From the NCBI RefSeq assembly GCF_041381155.1, contig NC_091134.1, forward strand, positions 12,402,008 through 12,466,007: a stretch of 64,000 nucleotides of DNA. Direction: 5' to 3'. Positions 28,501 through 36,183 of this stretch are shown one piece after another (position 1 is the first letter of the stretch; each line of letters opens with the position of its first letter). Source of the stretch: Argopecten irradians (Eukaryota; Mollusca; Bivalvia; Pectinida; Pectinidae). A program made the position numbers and the translations under genes. Under the pieces are notes generated by a model that was not told the origin of the DNA, did not search any database, and was given only the letters and a program-made list of their open reading frames with translations.

Positions 28501-29381
28501 AAAAGGGTACTGAGTTTGATCAGTAAGGTTCCCCAAAGTGAATAAAAAAAAATTCTATAGTAAAGTTTTTAAGCCAATAGTACCAACTTCCTGTATTCAA
28601 TATAAAATATTCATCATGATTCAACAACTGCAGGCTAAAAGTAATCTAAGGGACAAGAATACATTATCTGATTTCTTTCATCCGTACACATATTGGTGAT
28701 AATCAAAAATATTCAGAATGTTATCTTACTAATGAAAACAGGAAAAAATAGCAACCCATCCAAGGGTGTGCCAATTAGCCTAATTATAATAAGTACACTG
28801 TATGTTACATGTAGCACTATAAATTCATGCAGACATAGATATATGTGTACACTACAGCATATATTCAATATCTACAATTTCATATTAGACAGAGCAATGT
28901 ATCATATCCTGAATTAAAACTGTTATTTGTGTCAATGGTACATGTCAATGGACATGATGTACCACCATCAACATTACAAGCCAGAATTCCTTGACCCAAT
29001 TCTGCAGCTCTAAATCATATTTGATAATGTCTTGTAAATTATTTCTAATATTCGTTTATATCTATGTTTATTGCGGAACTGTCGATCTCACTAAATATTA
29101 ACATTGACGTTTACAGCAATATTACATCTTATTTCAGTGACATTACGGCGTATGAGGCAATGTTTGTAAACAATCAGTCGATGAAGAAGGGAATGTTTAC
29201 ATGGCTTTTGACAGATCTTGTTGTGAGAAATATTTCGTGGGTAAGGGTCAAATAGCACCTTAGATAATGTAACTTACTTCATAACATCTCGAACCTTCGG
29301 TAAAGTGGCTGTGTGACCGACCCGACGAAGCTGATACCAGCATTCCTCTTCTTGCTGTTCAGCGTCCATACCCATGGACAT
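10482..29381 (-). CDS. TCF19: TCF19-like protein (FHA + PHD finger), nine coding exons
   Basis: Nine minus-strand exons join in frame to 631 residues: 29381-29278, 23110-22924, 22209-22093, 18157-17295, 16665-16535, 14102-14034, 11584-11477, 11232-11021 and 10586-10482. Every intron starts GT and ends AG, and all phases agree. An FHA domain (residues about 20-140) has the expected GR (44-45), SRHHSEI (63-69) and NGTFIN (89-94). A C-terminal PHD finger (582-630) has the C4HC3 ligands C582, C587, C600, C603, H608, C611, C628 and C630, with TVAWVQCD as in vertebrate TCF19. This FHA...PHD order is diagnostic of TCF19, a nuclear chromatin-associated factor of G1/S cells whose PHD finger binds methylated H3K4. 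The protein is nearly twice the vertebrate length (about 345 residues), mainly because exon 4 encodes a 287-residue serine/acidic region. Confidence 0.93.
11021..11232 (-). CDS. TCF19: TCF19-like exon 8, start of PHD finger
   Basis: 212 bases between acceptor TGATTTCAG and donor GTATGT. It encodes an RG/K-rich segment ([19 protein letters not shown]), an acidic patch ([17 protein letters not shown]) and the first two zinc ligands in CDADDC, then KTVAW. The intron falls inside the PHD finger right after VAW. Confidence 0.92.
11477..11584 (-). CDS. TCF19: TCF19-like exon 7, basic and proline-rich
   Basis: 108 bases between acceptor TTCTTGTCAG and donor GTAGAA. It encodes [18 protein letters not shown], a proline run [11 protein letters not shown] and a second basic cluster AAKKRK. 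It is a likely nuclear localisation or DNA-contacting segment, comparable in place to the basic linker (RRGRPRK) before the PHD finger in vertebrate TCF19. Confidence 0.82.
11823..12380. mobile_element. hAT-like TIR element in TCF19 intron
   Basis: The left terminus CAGGGTTCGATATTAACC and right terminus GTTAATATCGAGCCTTA are inverted repeats. Subterminal sequences (CCTGTCGGGCAA / TACCCGACAGGGCAA and CTTGCCCGAC) also pair. The start CAGGG fits the hAT terminal consensus; no clear 8-bp target duplication was seen. About 558 bp, non-coding. Confidence 0.7.
14034..14102 (-). CDS. TCF19: TCF19-like exon 6
   Basis: A 69-base exon between acceptor GCCTCAG and donor GTATGT. It encodes [20 protein letters not shown] plus PAT, a short probably helical stretch. 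Phases on both sides match the neighbouring exons. A roughly 92-bp tandem repeat starts about 30 bases upstream of its acceptor. Confidence 0.78.
14135..14400 (+). repeat. ~92-bp tandem repeat, three units
   Basis: Units begin at about 14135, 14229 and 14319 with AGGGCTGCATCAAATCTACT, then run through ACAGGTGATTCTTACATG and CTTGGTAGCCAGATCGACAT. The third is slightly shortened and diverged. It sits in the intron just upstream of the exon 6 acceptor of the TCF19-like gene. Confidence 0.9.
15293..15660 (+). mobile_element. TTAA-flanked MITE, copy 2 of 5
   Basis: Same family and orientation as 5161-5523, with TTAAAGATGCTCCACCGCCG at the left and GCGGTGGAGCATCTTTAA at the right. It lies in the TCF19 intron between exons 5 and 6. 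Confidence 0.88.
16535..16665 (-). CDS. TCF19: TCF19-like exon 5
   Basis: 131 bases between acceptor AATCTTTTAG and donor GTAACA. It encodes a short disordered acidic/serine segment ([18 protein letters not shown] ... [10 protein letters not shown]). The frame is set by exon 4 (two bases carried over) and stays open to exon 6. Confidence 0.8.
17295..18157 (-). CDS. TCF19: TCF19-like exon 4, serine/acidic linker
   Basis: An 863-base exon runs from the acceptor ATTTACAG to the donor GTACAA. It begins [14 protein letters not shown], which continues the FHA C-terminal strand, then becomes low complexity. There are long serine runs, Asp/Asn/Ser-rich stretches with DDDDDD and acidic clusters, and a basic end ([17 protein letters not shown]) that looks like a nuclear localisation signal. 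The region is predicted disordered. It has no counterpart of this size in vertebrate TCF19. Confidence 0.88.
18568..19022. mobile_element. long-arm foldback element split by a SINE
   Basis: Two nearly perfect complementary arms of about 100 bases (left from 18568, right from about 18680) meet at a short AT loop. The outermost part of the right arm (ACCTTTTTTTGATATCATATT) is displaced to 18999-19022 because a SINE has inserted in it. Arms this well matched suggest a recent element. It lies in the intron between TCF19 exons 3 and 4. Confidence 0.88.
18767..18987 (-). mobile_element. tRNA-derived SINE (family A), copy 1
   Basis: On the minus strand it reads GCCGCGGTGGCCGAGTGG (A box), then a B box region, a body and a tail with TAGGACGTTAAAC. 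A 13-base duplication TAGTCACTTTAAC flanks it at 18754-18766 and 18988-19000. These are the marks of target-primed insertion. The host site is the right arm of a foldback element. Confidence 0.9.
19385..19711 (+). repeat. ~126-bp tandem array, about 2.5 units
   Basis: AGGAAGTGGGCCAGC recurs at about 19445, 19570 and 19697, with GACCAATTTTCATT and TCGGCATCAATTAAAACC at matching places between. It forms the left internal array of the larger element. The minus strand has a repeated open frame here that looks accidental. Confidence 0.88.
19727..21938 (+). repeat. ~161-bp tandem array, about 14 units
   Basis: Units start GCCCTTTTGGGGCCCC and contain CAGCCCCTAGGGGTCGGACC, ATTTATATAAAATATGATTG and GAAATCCATCCAAGGATGAA. 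Starts are near 19727, 19890, 20051, 20212, 20373, 20534, 20695, 20856, 21019, 21179, 21326, 21488, 21648 and 21808. A variant with TTTAGGGCCCCATCCC recurs at 19890, 20373 and 20695, showing that blocks of two or three units were copied together. Units after 21100 are more diverged. Confidence 0.93.
22093..22209 (-). CDS. TCF19: TCF19-like exon 3, end of FHA domain
   Basis: The acceptor follows a long T run and TTAACACAG; the donor is GTAAGA. The 39 codons include [11 protein letters not shown] and HSEFQFI, corresponding to LSDGDLLTFGP and SEFYFMF in human TCF19. They complete the last FHA strands. Confidence 0.92.
22274..22432. mobile_element. foldback element in TCF19 intron
   Basis: The arms ACTTTAACCGTCACCGCCAT...GGAACGCTTCTCGA and TCGAGAAGCGTTCC...ATGGCGGTGACAGTTAAAGT are inverted repeats of about 55 bases around a ~50-base loop. 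It is non-coding and lies only about 65 bases upstream of the exon 3 acceptor on the minus strand. Confidence 0.8.
22924..23110 (-). CDS. TCF19: TCF19-like exon 2, FHA core
   Basis: Acceptor TCTGTTTCAG and donor GTAGGG bound 187 bases. It encodes residues 36-97 with the FHA landmarks [17 protein letters not shown] and [11 protein letters not shown]. The conserved arginine, serine and histidine that line the phosphothreonine pocket in FHA domains are all present, so binding could be retained (inference). Confidence 0.93.
23330..23692 (-). mobile_element. TTAA-flanked MITE, copy 3 of 5
   Basis: Same family as 5161-5523 but inserted in the opposite orientation, judged from the internal sequence (TTTTTCACTATCAAAAACGG near the left end). 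TTAA is present at both borders. It lies in intron 1 of the TCF19-like gene. Confidence 0.88.
23706..23723. repeat. (AT)n microsatellite
   Basis: About nine AT dinucleotides. A similar AT run is at 28464-28482. Confidence 0.9.
24430..24844. mobile_element. TIR element with ACGATATCGT palindromes
   Basis: Termini TAGAGCTGTTATC and GATAACAGCTCTA are inverted repeats. Several ACGATATCGT/GACGATATCG palindromes lie inside near both ends. The terminal TAGAG fits the hAT consensus, but I could not identify a target duplication. It is non-coding and lies in TCF19 intron 1. Confidence 0.68.
25946..26539. mobile_element. long-arm TIR element nested in family B repeat
   Basis: Arms of about 270 bases: AAAGGACT...GGGTCCTTTTTGGCCCCCAA at the left against TTGGGGACCAAAAAGGGCCC...AATCCTTT at the right. 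Inner matches include AAAATGTGGAAATTTTG and CATCCTTGAACAAACTT. The arms have diverged, so the insertion is not recent. Family B sequence resumes on both sides. Confidence 0.85.
26916..27118. mobile_element. TIR element with TA ends, copy 2, nested in family B repeat
   Basis: TACCGTATTCGACCCAATAA and GCGCCC at the left pair with GGGCGCTCATTGTGTCAAAT and ATGGTA at the right; TA flanks both ends. Same family as 6481-6754. It interrupts the 3' part of the family B repeat. Confidence 0.8.
29278..29381 (-). CDS. TCF19: TCF19-like exon 1
   Basis: Starts at the first of three close in-frame ATGs (29381, 29375, 29369; encoding [10 protein letters not shown]). It encodes 34 residues including CWYQLRRVG, the first strand of the FHA fold, which corresponds to CFQLLRIG in human TCF19. 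It ends ATGAA followed by the donor GTAAGT, leaving two bases of a lysine codon. Which of the three ATGs is used is uncertain. Confidence 0.85.
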
Positions 29382-29429
29382 AACAATCTTCGAGATCAGC
29401 CAACCTTGACCTTCGATCACAAATCTTCT

Positions 29430-29440
29430 CCCGCGAAAAA
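29430..29440 (-). promoter_or_regulatory. E2F-type site upstream of TCF19-like ATG
   Basis: The minus strand reads TTTTCGCGGGA, a full match to the E2F consensus, 49-59 bases upstream of the first ATG (29381). Vertebrate TCF19 is a G1/S gene, so an E2F site here fits its biology. No TATA box is evident nearby. Confidence 0.6.
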
Positions 29441-29441
29441 C

Positions 29442-29771
29442 ACTGCTTAAATGATCCTATTCCACGATATACACGGTTATGCTTGCTTTGCCACGGACTA
29501 ATCAAGATGTGGAAATGCATAAATAATTGATGAGATTACGTGCTTCATTGAATGCACGACACAATACACAAGTGCTTTCATTTTTCATTAGCAGTGTAGT
29601 AAAAAACTCGCCGGGACTAATATTAGAGTTGGGTACGGAAACGGAACAACCCGGATTAAAATAATTACCTCCCTTGTATTAAGCGACCAAACCAAACAAA
29701 AAAAAAACAAAAAAAACAAAAAACAAAAAAATAGATGAATGAATGGACGAATGAACGAATGAATAAATGAA

Positions 29772-29806
<35 letters not shown>

Positions 29807-31252
29807 AGACCAATAGATAAATTACCTGCAACGTTGTCGTACTTTAGCACACGAATAAAATAGTCAGCAGTAACACATACGTATATTTATGTCCTACAAC
29901 AATACATCCTCGTTCTCTATTTGTACATGTAATCACTTCTATTCTGTTATTCTATATCAGGAAAAACGAAATGTCCATTGTAGAAAATTTAAAACGTCGT
30001 ATTGACCTAAACAAAACTATTATCATATCGTGTTGAAACTGTCGCAGGAAATCTTGTCTGCAGTTCTTAGGCTATCAATGTATATTTTTTCTTTTTTTTT
30101 ACACATTTAAAATTTTTTGTTTCGGAAAGGTACTCTAACACTAGAATAAAAAAAAACTGAAATTGAAAAAAATATAATATGCTTCCAGAGACATCTATTC
30201 ATGTAGTACACTAAACCAAGGTATAATGACACTAGAACGTACATGTAACCACTTGTAGATATATAATACACCTGAGCTGTAACCCCATCTTCGTCCTAGC
30301 ATACAAGCCTGCGTGAATATACATGTAGCCCTCAGGGACAAACATTACCTTGGACCTGGTAATTACATTCTGTATATAATACCTCGAGGTGCTGATCAAT
30401 GTGATTTACCTGAAACTAACATCTTACTGTAAGGCTACGAAATGCAAGGTTATCAGACCGTGAAACTACCGGTTTCTGATGTTGAATTGGATTTTTAAAA
30501 AGTCGTTTATCAGCCGTATAATGTTTTTAAAGGGTCGATTAAAAAAAAAAAAAAAAATCAGAAGCATTCGGTTTAATGCAAGTTTAGATAGTGTACACTT
30601 AACGTCTCAATGTTGTTTTTTTTTGTTCCATAACATTGTCATCAGACGGCTATTGATTTATAATCATAGACATAGATATACATGTATATATAGTATCTAA
30701 ATCTCTGTTTAAATCAAGGATTTACAATTAATAATTATTTGATGAAAAAAAAAATCTTCATAAGGATATTTTATTGTACATATTTTGTATTGTAAAGTAA
30801 ATCATTAGTATGACTTATACAAAAGTCACTTATTTATAACATAATTACAGGATGTCTCTTCGGTGCATGTATTCAAGTTATGGTGCGAAAGAAATTGAAT
30901 ATTGTTTGCAAGGATGTGATCTACGTCCCCACCTGTTTGGTATTTCTTACAGGTTGTAAATTCAGAGATTTGAATAATATCTAAATCTCTGTTAAAATAT
31001 GTAGATTATCATATAAACTCATAAAAATCATAAAAAAAGCGTGCCACAACAGGATTACTTAGTTTTACCTTCATACTGAAAGATCATTATATATAGCATG
31101 GCTTTGTAATCGTCCCGAAAACATGCACACATCTTACAGTTGTACATAATCTATTTTTATATATGGATGCAAAGAAATCGACAGAAATTCTATACGAGAC
31201 AGCTAGCAATAACGTGCGATCACTTTTAGTTTCAAAATAAAATATTAAAATA
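29442..31252. other. upstream spacer, no gene seen
   Basis: AT-rich spacer between the TCF19-like start and the duplicated region. It holds a run of A/C-rich simple sequence at 29697-29730, an (AAAT)n tract and poly-A near 30541-30557. Short open frames here have no recognisable similarity. Confidence 0.55.
29738..29808. repeat. (GAAT)n / (AAAT)n microsatellite
   Basis: An impure GAATGAAC/GAAT stretch grades into about twelve perfect AAAT units. The minus-strand open frame across it (LFIYLFIYLF) is an artefact of the repeat. Confidence 0.95.
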
Positions 31253-31353
31253 TACCAATTTTAGAATACATTATACATTGAATTTTTATGCATATCTCAA
31301 AATAGGGGTTTCCCGCCTAGTGAGAATATCACACATGGCCAGACTGTCCTTCT

Positions 31354-31568
31354 TTCATTTTGTTTGTTTACTTTTACGTCCTATTAACAGCCAGGGTCAT
31401 GTAAGGACGTGCCAGGTTTGTTAGTGGAGGAAAGCCGGATACCCGGAGAAAAACCACCGGCGAGCGGTCAGTACCTAGCAACTGCCTCACATGGGATTCG
31501 AACCTGCATCCCAGAGGCGGAGGGCTTGTGGTAATATTTCGGGACATCTTAACCACTCGGCCACCGCG
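31354..31568 (-). mobile_element. tRNA-derived SINE (family A), copy 2
   Basis: Minus-strand element with head CCGCGGTGGCCGAGTGGTTA and tail TAGGACGTAAAAGTAAAC. The 8-base duplication GTCCTTCT flanks it (31346-31353 and 31569-31576). The single GTCCTTCT at 36278-36285 in copy B is the empty site. Confidence 0.92.
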
Positions 31569-31576
31569 GTCCTTCT

Positions 31577-32009
31577 GTCCTCTACTACCCACTCTTGTGA
31601 CACGCAAACAAATTGACGTACTACAACACTGCAATGTTTTCAGGGGCTTAGTCATAACACAACTCAAAGTTTCAATTGCAACAGATTTTAATGGTTTCCC
31701 AGTTAAAACATCAATAACCAAGACACACAAAGGCACCATTGATCACATCATAAATACGAAAAACCATCGACATCCAAGATGCTAGTGAAATTATGATTCA
31801 AACAAAACTCCAATGTTCTCCAAATCGTGACTATGTTAACTGGGTGTCGCTATATCCTCGTATCTACACGCCGACACCAAGAAACATAGAAGAACGAGAG
31901 TTGGAGATAATAGTAGAAAGAGAAACGGAAGGAGCAAGCAGGGTGCCCTGGCGTGGTCACCATCTGTGTTCCATCATCGACATTCTTCTCTTCGAATATC
32001 TCAGCAAAT
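31577..32009. other. conserved block downstream of gene A, possible exon
   Basis: This block differs from its partner in copy B (36286-36722) by only a few per cent, less than the sequence on either side. On the minus strand 32009-31850 follows an acceptor TTTTCTTGTAG and reads FAEIFEEKNVDDGTQMVTTP, then a YYYLQLSFFY segment and a stop. The partner reads LAELFEEENVDDGTKVMTTP and also stays open. It could be a 3' exon of the adjacent gene or an alternative C terminus. The link is unproven because exon 4 ends in a stop codon. Confidence 0.3.
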
Positions 32010-32314
32010 CTACAAGAAAATGATCCAATATTTAGAATGGCAGACTTACAGTTACATTAACGACCAATAATTCCATCATCTACATCAACAGGAATGAATT
32101 CGTTACGAGACGTAGTTAGACCCGAACGGACTTTATTTTTAAAGCGGCTCTATCGTCTGATGTACTTGCTATTATTATACTGCCGTCAGTAGGTGTGGTC
32201 AAGATATTAGCAATAATTATCAACATTCATCGAGTTATAATAGTCCAGAAAGAGCTGCCTTGTTATAGACACCACATATTATCAGAAATTACTTGTGATT
32301 AAGAATGCCCTTAC

Positions 32315-32607
32315 CTAGCGAGGCAATGGGTACCAAGCGTTTATCTGGCGTTGTACGCACAGGGGAAACAGCACCACGTGTTCCTCCTGAAAGTCAGCAC
32401 AATATTTTCGTGCCCAGTACCTTTCGTCTTGGGGTAGCTCCTTTGTTAGGGTTGCAGAGAGCTCCAGTCCGAGACTGAACATCCACATCGCGTGAGATCG
32501 CTTCTCGAAATCGACCATATGTTTTAACATGCGGGCCTCGTGCCGCCTCCAGGACGTTCTCTTGGCCTGGCACGGGTCGGTTCCACAGAAGCGACAGAGG
32601 GATCGAC
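32315..32607 (-). CDS. gene A exon 4, cysteine-rich tail and stop
   Basis: Acceptor GGTTTTTACAG. Encodes RSLCRFCGTDPCQAKR through to INAWYPLPR and TAG. Between copies A and B this exon has only about three base changes, two of them silent. Confidence 0.8.
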
Positions 32608-33352
32608 CTGTAAAAACCGATAATATATGTTTTAAAACGTGTAAAGGGACTAAAACATATAACACATTGAATGAATGTGTTAAACATTATCCGATAAAAG
32701 AGGTTGATCAACTGGGGGATGATACATTTTATCAAGACATACAATTGTACTTACGAGCTCTCCATTCCCAGTACATCACACCGATGGCTTTCCAGAACTT
32801 CCTTGCGTGGTTTCCAACCAACAGTGCATACACATACGTGTAGACCAACATTAATGATACCATTGCACTCAATACGGTACAAAAGACCTCGTTTCCGATT
32901 CTCTGAAAGGAGAAAGATTCTTATTCATTTCTAGGGTTTTATACACACCGAATGAAACAAACGGAAAAATCGTGATTGCAGATAATGTATTTTACAATAC
33001 GTCGGCCGAGGTGAAAGTTTATTCTACTCACCAACAATAAAGCTCCGTGAGTTAGACACGTTTTCTCGACTTTTCGGGCGACGAAGTAATTTATCATCCT
33101 TTCCATGTATCCTACTTCGGGTTCCACGCTACAAAAGTAAGTTACAACACAAGGGTAAAAAATAAAAGGCATTAAAATGGCATCAAATAAATGAACCTTG
33201 TGATAGTTCCAAGACGAGCTTGCCTTCACTATGTAAAAACAAAATATCCCGGAGGATGTCTAAACTTACCACGTGAGGCCTCGATATGCAACAGGGCCCT
33301 GCTGTGCGACGCAAAGAATCACCATAAATATCAAGAAGATCTTGATATCCAT
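32315..33352 (-). CDS. unrecognised small membrane protein, gene A (intact), four exons
   Basis: Exons 33352-33270, 33128-33032, 32902-32755 and 32607-32315 join in frame to 206 residues, with GT/AG at every intron. A signal peptide (MDIKIFLIFMVILCVAQQ) leads to a short ectodomain with C28 and C52. A single hydrophobic segment follows at about 66-89 (VFCTVLSAMVSLMLVYTYVY). The tail is basic with a cysteine cluster CRFCGTDPC (114-122), further cysteines at 179 and 193, and an aromatic end INAWYPLPR. The likely topology is type I, cysteine tail inside. I do not recognise the family. The spacing of cysteines and the final hydrophobic/aromatic motif faintly recall P2X7-type cytoplasmic domains, too weak to name. 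A CRE-like TGACGTCA lies 98 bases upstream of the ATG. A GTAAGG donor directly follows the stop, so the 3' UTR may be spliced. Confidence 0.78.
32755..32902 (-). CDS. gene A exon 3, membrane segment
   Basis: Acceptor CTCCTTTCAG, donor GTAAGT. 148 bases encode RIGNEV, the membrane helix, and ARKFWKAIGVMYWEWRA. Confidence 0.78.
33032..33128 (-). CDS. gene A exon 2, ectodomain
   Basis: Acceptor ACTTTTGTAG, donor GTGAGT. Encodes VEPEVGYMERMINYFVARK and VEKTCLTHGALLL. The frame follows exon 1 through a TG|C cysteine codon. Confidence 0.75.
33270..33352 (-). CDS. gene A exon 1, signal peptide
   Basis: ATG in context CAAAATGG; 27 codons plus TG, then donor GTAAGT. Encodes the hydrophobic leader and QGPVAYRGLT. 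Confidence 0.78.
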
Positions 33353-33449
33353 TTTGGTACTTGTGATATTAAATGAGCAAACAGATACTAGCGGAGAGAC
33401 CTATCATCTCCGCCATGGCCTATTGCTACGCAGCCTGGCAACATGTATT

Positions 33450-33457
33450 TGACGTCA
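33450..33457. promoter_or_regulatory. CRE-like palindrome upstream of gene A
   Basis: A perfect TGACGTCA 98-105 bases upstream of the gene A ATG. The same site stands at the same distance in copy B (38162-38169). Confidence 0.4.
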
Positions 33458-34159
33458 TAACAAGCTTTTCGTCACCACCATTATTACGTCATACTACTGT
33501 CTCTGTTTAGGTAGCAGTGTACAGTTAGACCGGAGAGTTTTATTAAGCAGAAAACCCCTGTTTTATTATATGCATGCACAATTAAAAAATGTATATGTCC
33601 TAAAATTGGTGAATTCAATCTAGAGACTTATATGCAGGCTTCACATTTGAATAAAGAAATTCAACAAAATGGGTTCGAGATTAATGGTTTAGGGGGTATC
33701 CGAATGTGCGTCTAAGACGGAAAAAACTCAATTCTGTAGCAGCAGAAATTGATAGCCGCGGTACGAGGTAAGATTGCTCAAAAGTTTAACAATATACCTA
33801 TGTCGAAATAGGCTCAGTTCCGCTATCACGACAGTGATGCATGGTTTTAAACTGTATTAAAGGGAAAAAAATCTAGTAGAGGGGGTGTAATTTTGGGTTG
33901 CAAATGCCATTTTTTTGCAATTTTTCAAAGAAAAAAATTTTGTTACCACGGTTTTTACATGCTCACAAAACAACAAAATGCAGACCTCTCCAAAAATGAA
34001 CTCTGCATGACAATTGCAAATGTTGTGTAGATTTAAAATATATATACTTTTATATAGGTGTTATTTAAGGTTAAGAAGCTGCGTGTACATGATTAAAGCC
34101 TGCACATTATTTTGCTGAATTTTTCAAGTCTACTGCACACTACTACCTTAGATGGAGAG

Positions 34160-34830
34160 AGTGCTAGCGGACGCGTTTGAATGCTGCACAGTTTCGCTAG
34201 CGGTTCTCTCGATTAGCGGTTGTTACCGCTAGTGGTTTGTTTGTTTGATTTATTGATCAAGTTATACGTCCTATAAACAGGCAGTGTCATGAAAGGATGG
34301 CATGCCATGTATGCGGTATGTCGCGTGTATGAAGTGCGGGTTTGTGTTTTGGGATACTGTGGTATATTCACGTTCTGTATTCTTGCAGTGTAGAACTCTT
34401 TCCTTTTGTATAGTGCTTTATGACCAGCTTCTGTATAAATGCTATATAGTTACTTTTTGATGTCGTTTATGGATGGTGTGCAGCTTTCGCTAGCAGTCCT
34501 GGTTGGGAATTATGAACAATTCTCGTTAGCGGTTCCGTTTATGAATGGTATATCATTTTCGTGCCATAATGCTATTTCCATTCATCAACGCTAGCGGTAC
34601 AAATTCAAAATATTGTAGAGTTTCCTATATAACTGTTCTGTTTATGCATGGTGTGTTGTTACTGCTTGCGATTTCGTTTATAATTTGTTAACATTTACCG
34701 CCATCGGTCCCATTCATGAATTATGTACAGTAATCACGACCGGTCCCGTAAATTAATTTTGTACAATTACCGGTAGCCATTCCTTTTATGAATTATGTAC
34801 AGTTGCTACAAGCGATTCCATTCATGAAAT
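34160..34830. repeat. degenerate CGCTAGCGG repeats
   Basis: CGCTAGCGGTTC and decayed versions (CGTTAGCGGTTCC, ACCGCTAGTGG, CACGACCGGTCCC, ACCGGTAGCCATTCC) recur about a dozen times. They are usually followed by a GTTTATGAATGGTGTG-like phrase. The period is irregular, about 40-60 bases, and the series is interrupted by a family B fragment. The part left of 34591 is repeated in copy B. Confidence 0.65.
34240..34440 (-). mobile_element. family B repeat fragment
   Basis: Begins with the shared tail (TACGTCCTATAAACAGGCAG, GTGTCATGAAAGGA). It continues CATGTATGCGGTATGTCGCG ... GGGATACTGTGGTATATTC ... TAGTGCTTTATGACC, which is the reverse complement of the right part of the copy at 50292-50749. It lies inside the duplication, so it is older than it. 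Confidence 0.7.
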
Positions 34831-36183
34831 GTTTAAGATTGTGTTTAGTAAGTTTGATGTCATATTAACAGCCAGGGTCACCTAAGGACGGTCACCCATT
34901 GCCGCGGTGTGTACTTGTCTATGTTTTTTGGGAAGCTGCGGTACACTCGTGTTGTTTCTCTTTGTAGTAGTAGAGCTCTTACCTTTTAATAGTGTTGTCT
35001 CACTCAGCATGCCGCAGACGACACTGAACAAGCACGTCCCACTCGGTCACATTACACTAACAACGGCCAAATTTTAACGGCTGCCGCGAAAGGATATTTT
35101 AATGAACAGTAAAACCGGTGCCACAGACGGTGCCATTACACGTATTTCAAAAAGTCGTGTATTCATTAAAGCTGCAACGTGAAGTCTTCTGTATTTTCAA
35201 CTATTCCTTATATACTGCATGTAAATGTATTGATAGGTACCATATACATAAGAATGTGTTTATTATCCTGTTTACATTACTTGTTACTATACCATCATGG
35301 TTGTGTAAAGATTTCGGATCCGTGTGTACATTGCTTCAATAACGTAAAACGTTTGGGTGATTCTTGTGTATTTATATGTACACTGTATGGTATGTGCCAC
35401 TCGCATGCTGCTATTACGTCAGACACCCGCTTTCAAATTCCATCGGGCCATTCGACAGGGATACGTTTTATCTGTTTCTTTTTTTCCTTCCTCTATACAT
35501 ACAGGATTATCTGACGAATTTTCTTAAATGAAATTCTTAGACTGATTGCTTTTTCCATATTCCATAAACTCTTTTTCATTTTCCCAAAATTTTAGGTACA
35601 CTCAAATGTATGTAGGTAGCCATTTGGCCAGAATCTATTTAAGATGACAATGATTACTTTTGCAACATGGCGCTTATCAAAACGCATACAAGTTATTTTT
35701 AGTTAAAATGACCAAAGAAAGATAACTCGGGCGGATGTTCTCCCAAAGTTCAATCTTCGTCTGTTGTTCATTCAAATTTTAATTGTGTGATTCCTGTAAA
35801 ATACATGAGAAAGTGTCTCTGTGTAGATCAAGATACATTTTATACACTAGGCTCAAAAGGCATATCTATAAACAAGGTATGCGACACATGTGTACTGTTG
35901 TTTAGGCCGCGGAGACTCAAACATTCTGCATCATTCAGCCATTCCTTTGGTAACAGCATGGTAAGTGTCTTTTTATACCGAAATATTACATAAAGTCCAT
36001 CCCTTTTAATAGATTTCCAATTGACAAGCGTTTATCACGACAGTGTGATATACAAGTCTTTACTTAAATCGAAATATTCTTTTTGTTAGAAAATCACAGA
36101 TCACAAGTAGAGCTGGCATTTCTTGTGTAGGCGCACTTCCGTAGTTTCTCAAAAATAATATTATTCATGTTTATATTTGAATG
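34592..36183. other. single-copy spacer between duplication copies
   Basis: Contains the last CGCTAGCGG-type repeats, a family B fragment and then AT-rich sequence. A plus-strand segment ending PRRLKHSASFSHSFGNSM runs to a GTAAGT donor at about 35960, but nothing else supports it as an exon. No gene called. Confidence 0.5.
34850..35075 (-). mobile_element. family B repeat fragment with shared SINE tail
   Basis: CATATTAACAGCCAGGGTCA and CTAAGGACGG (tail) are followed by GGAAGCTGCGGTACACTCGT, TAGTGTTGTCTCACTCAGCA, TGCCGCAGACGACACTGAAC and CTCGGTCACATTACACTAAC. This is the reverse complement of the family B body. Confidence 0.75.

Larger units (their letters stand above)
31253..34591. repeat. 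direct segmental duplication, copy A
   Basis: Matches 36184-39321 base for base over most of its length, in the same orientation. It carries the intact gene A, a SINE not present in copy B, and a downstream block of CGCTAGCGG repeats. Similarity starts at TACCAATT on the left and ends sharply after TTCATCAACGC on the right. The two copies are about 4.7-4.9 kb apart. Confidence 0.93.

Noticed and set aside
34150-34600. Possible regulatory array of CGCTAGCGG sites
   Set aside because: Spacing is irregular, most copies are degenerate, and the stretch is mixed with transposon fragments; recorded only as a repeat.
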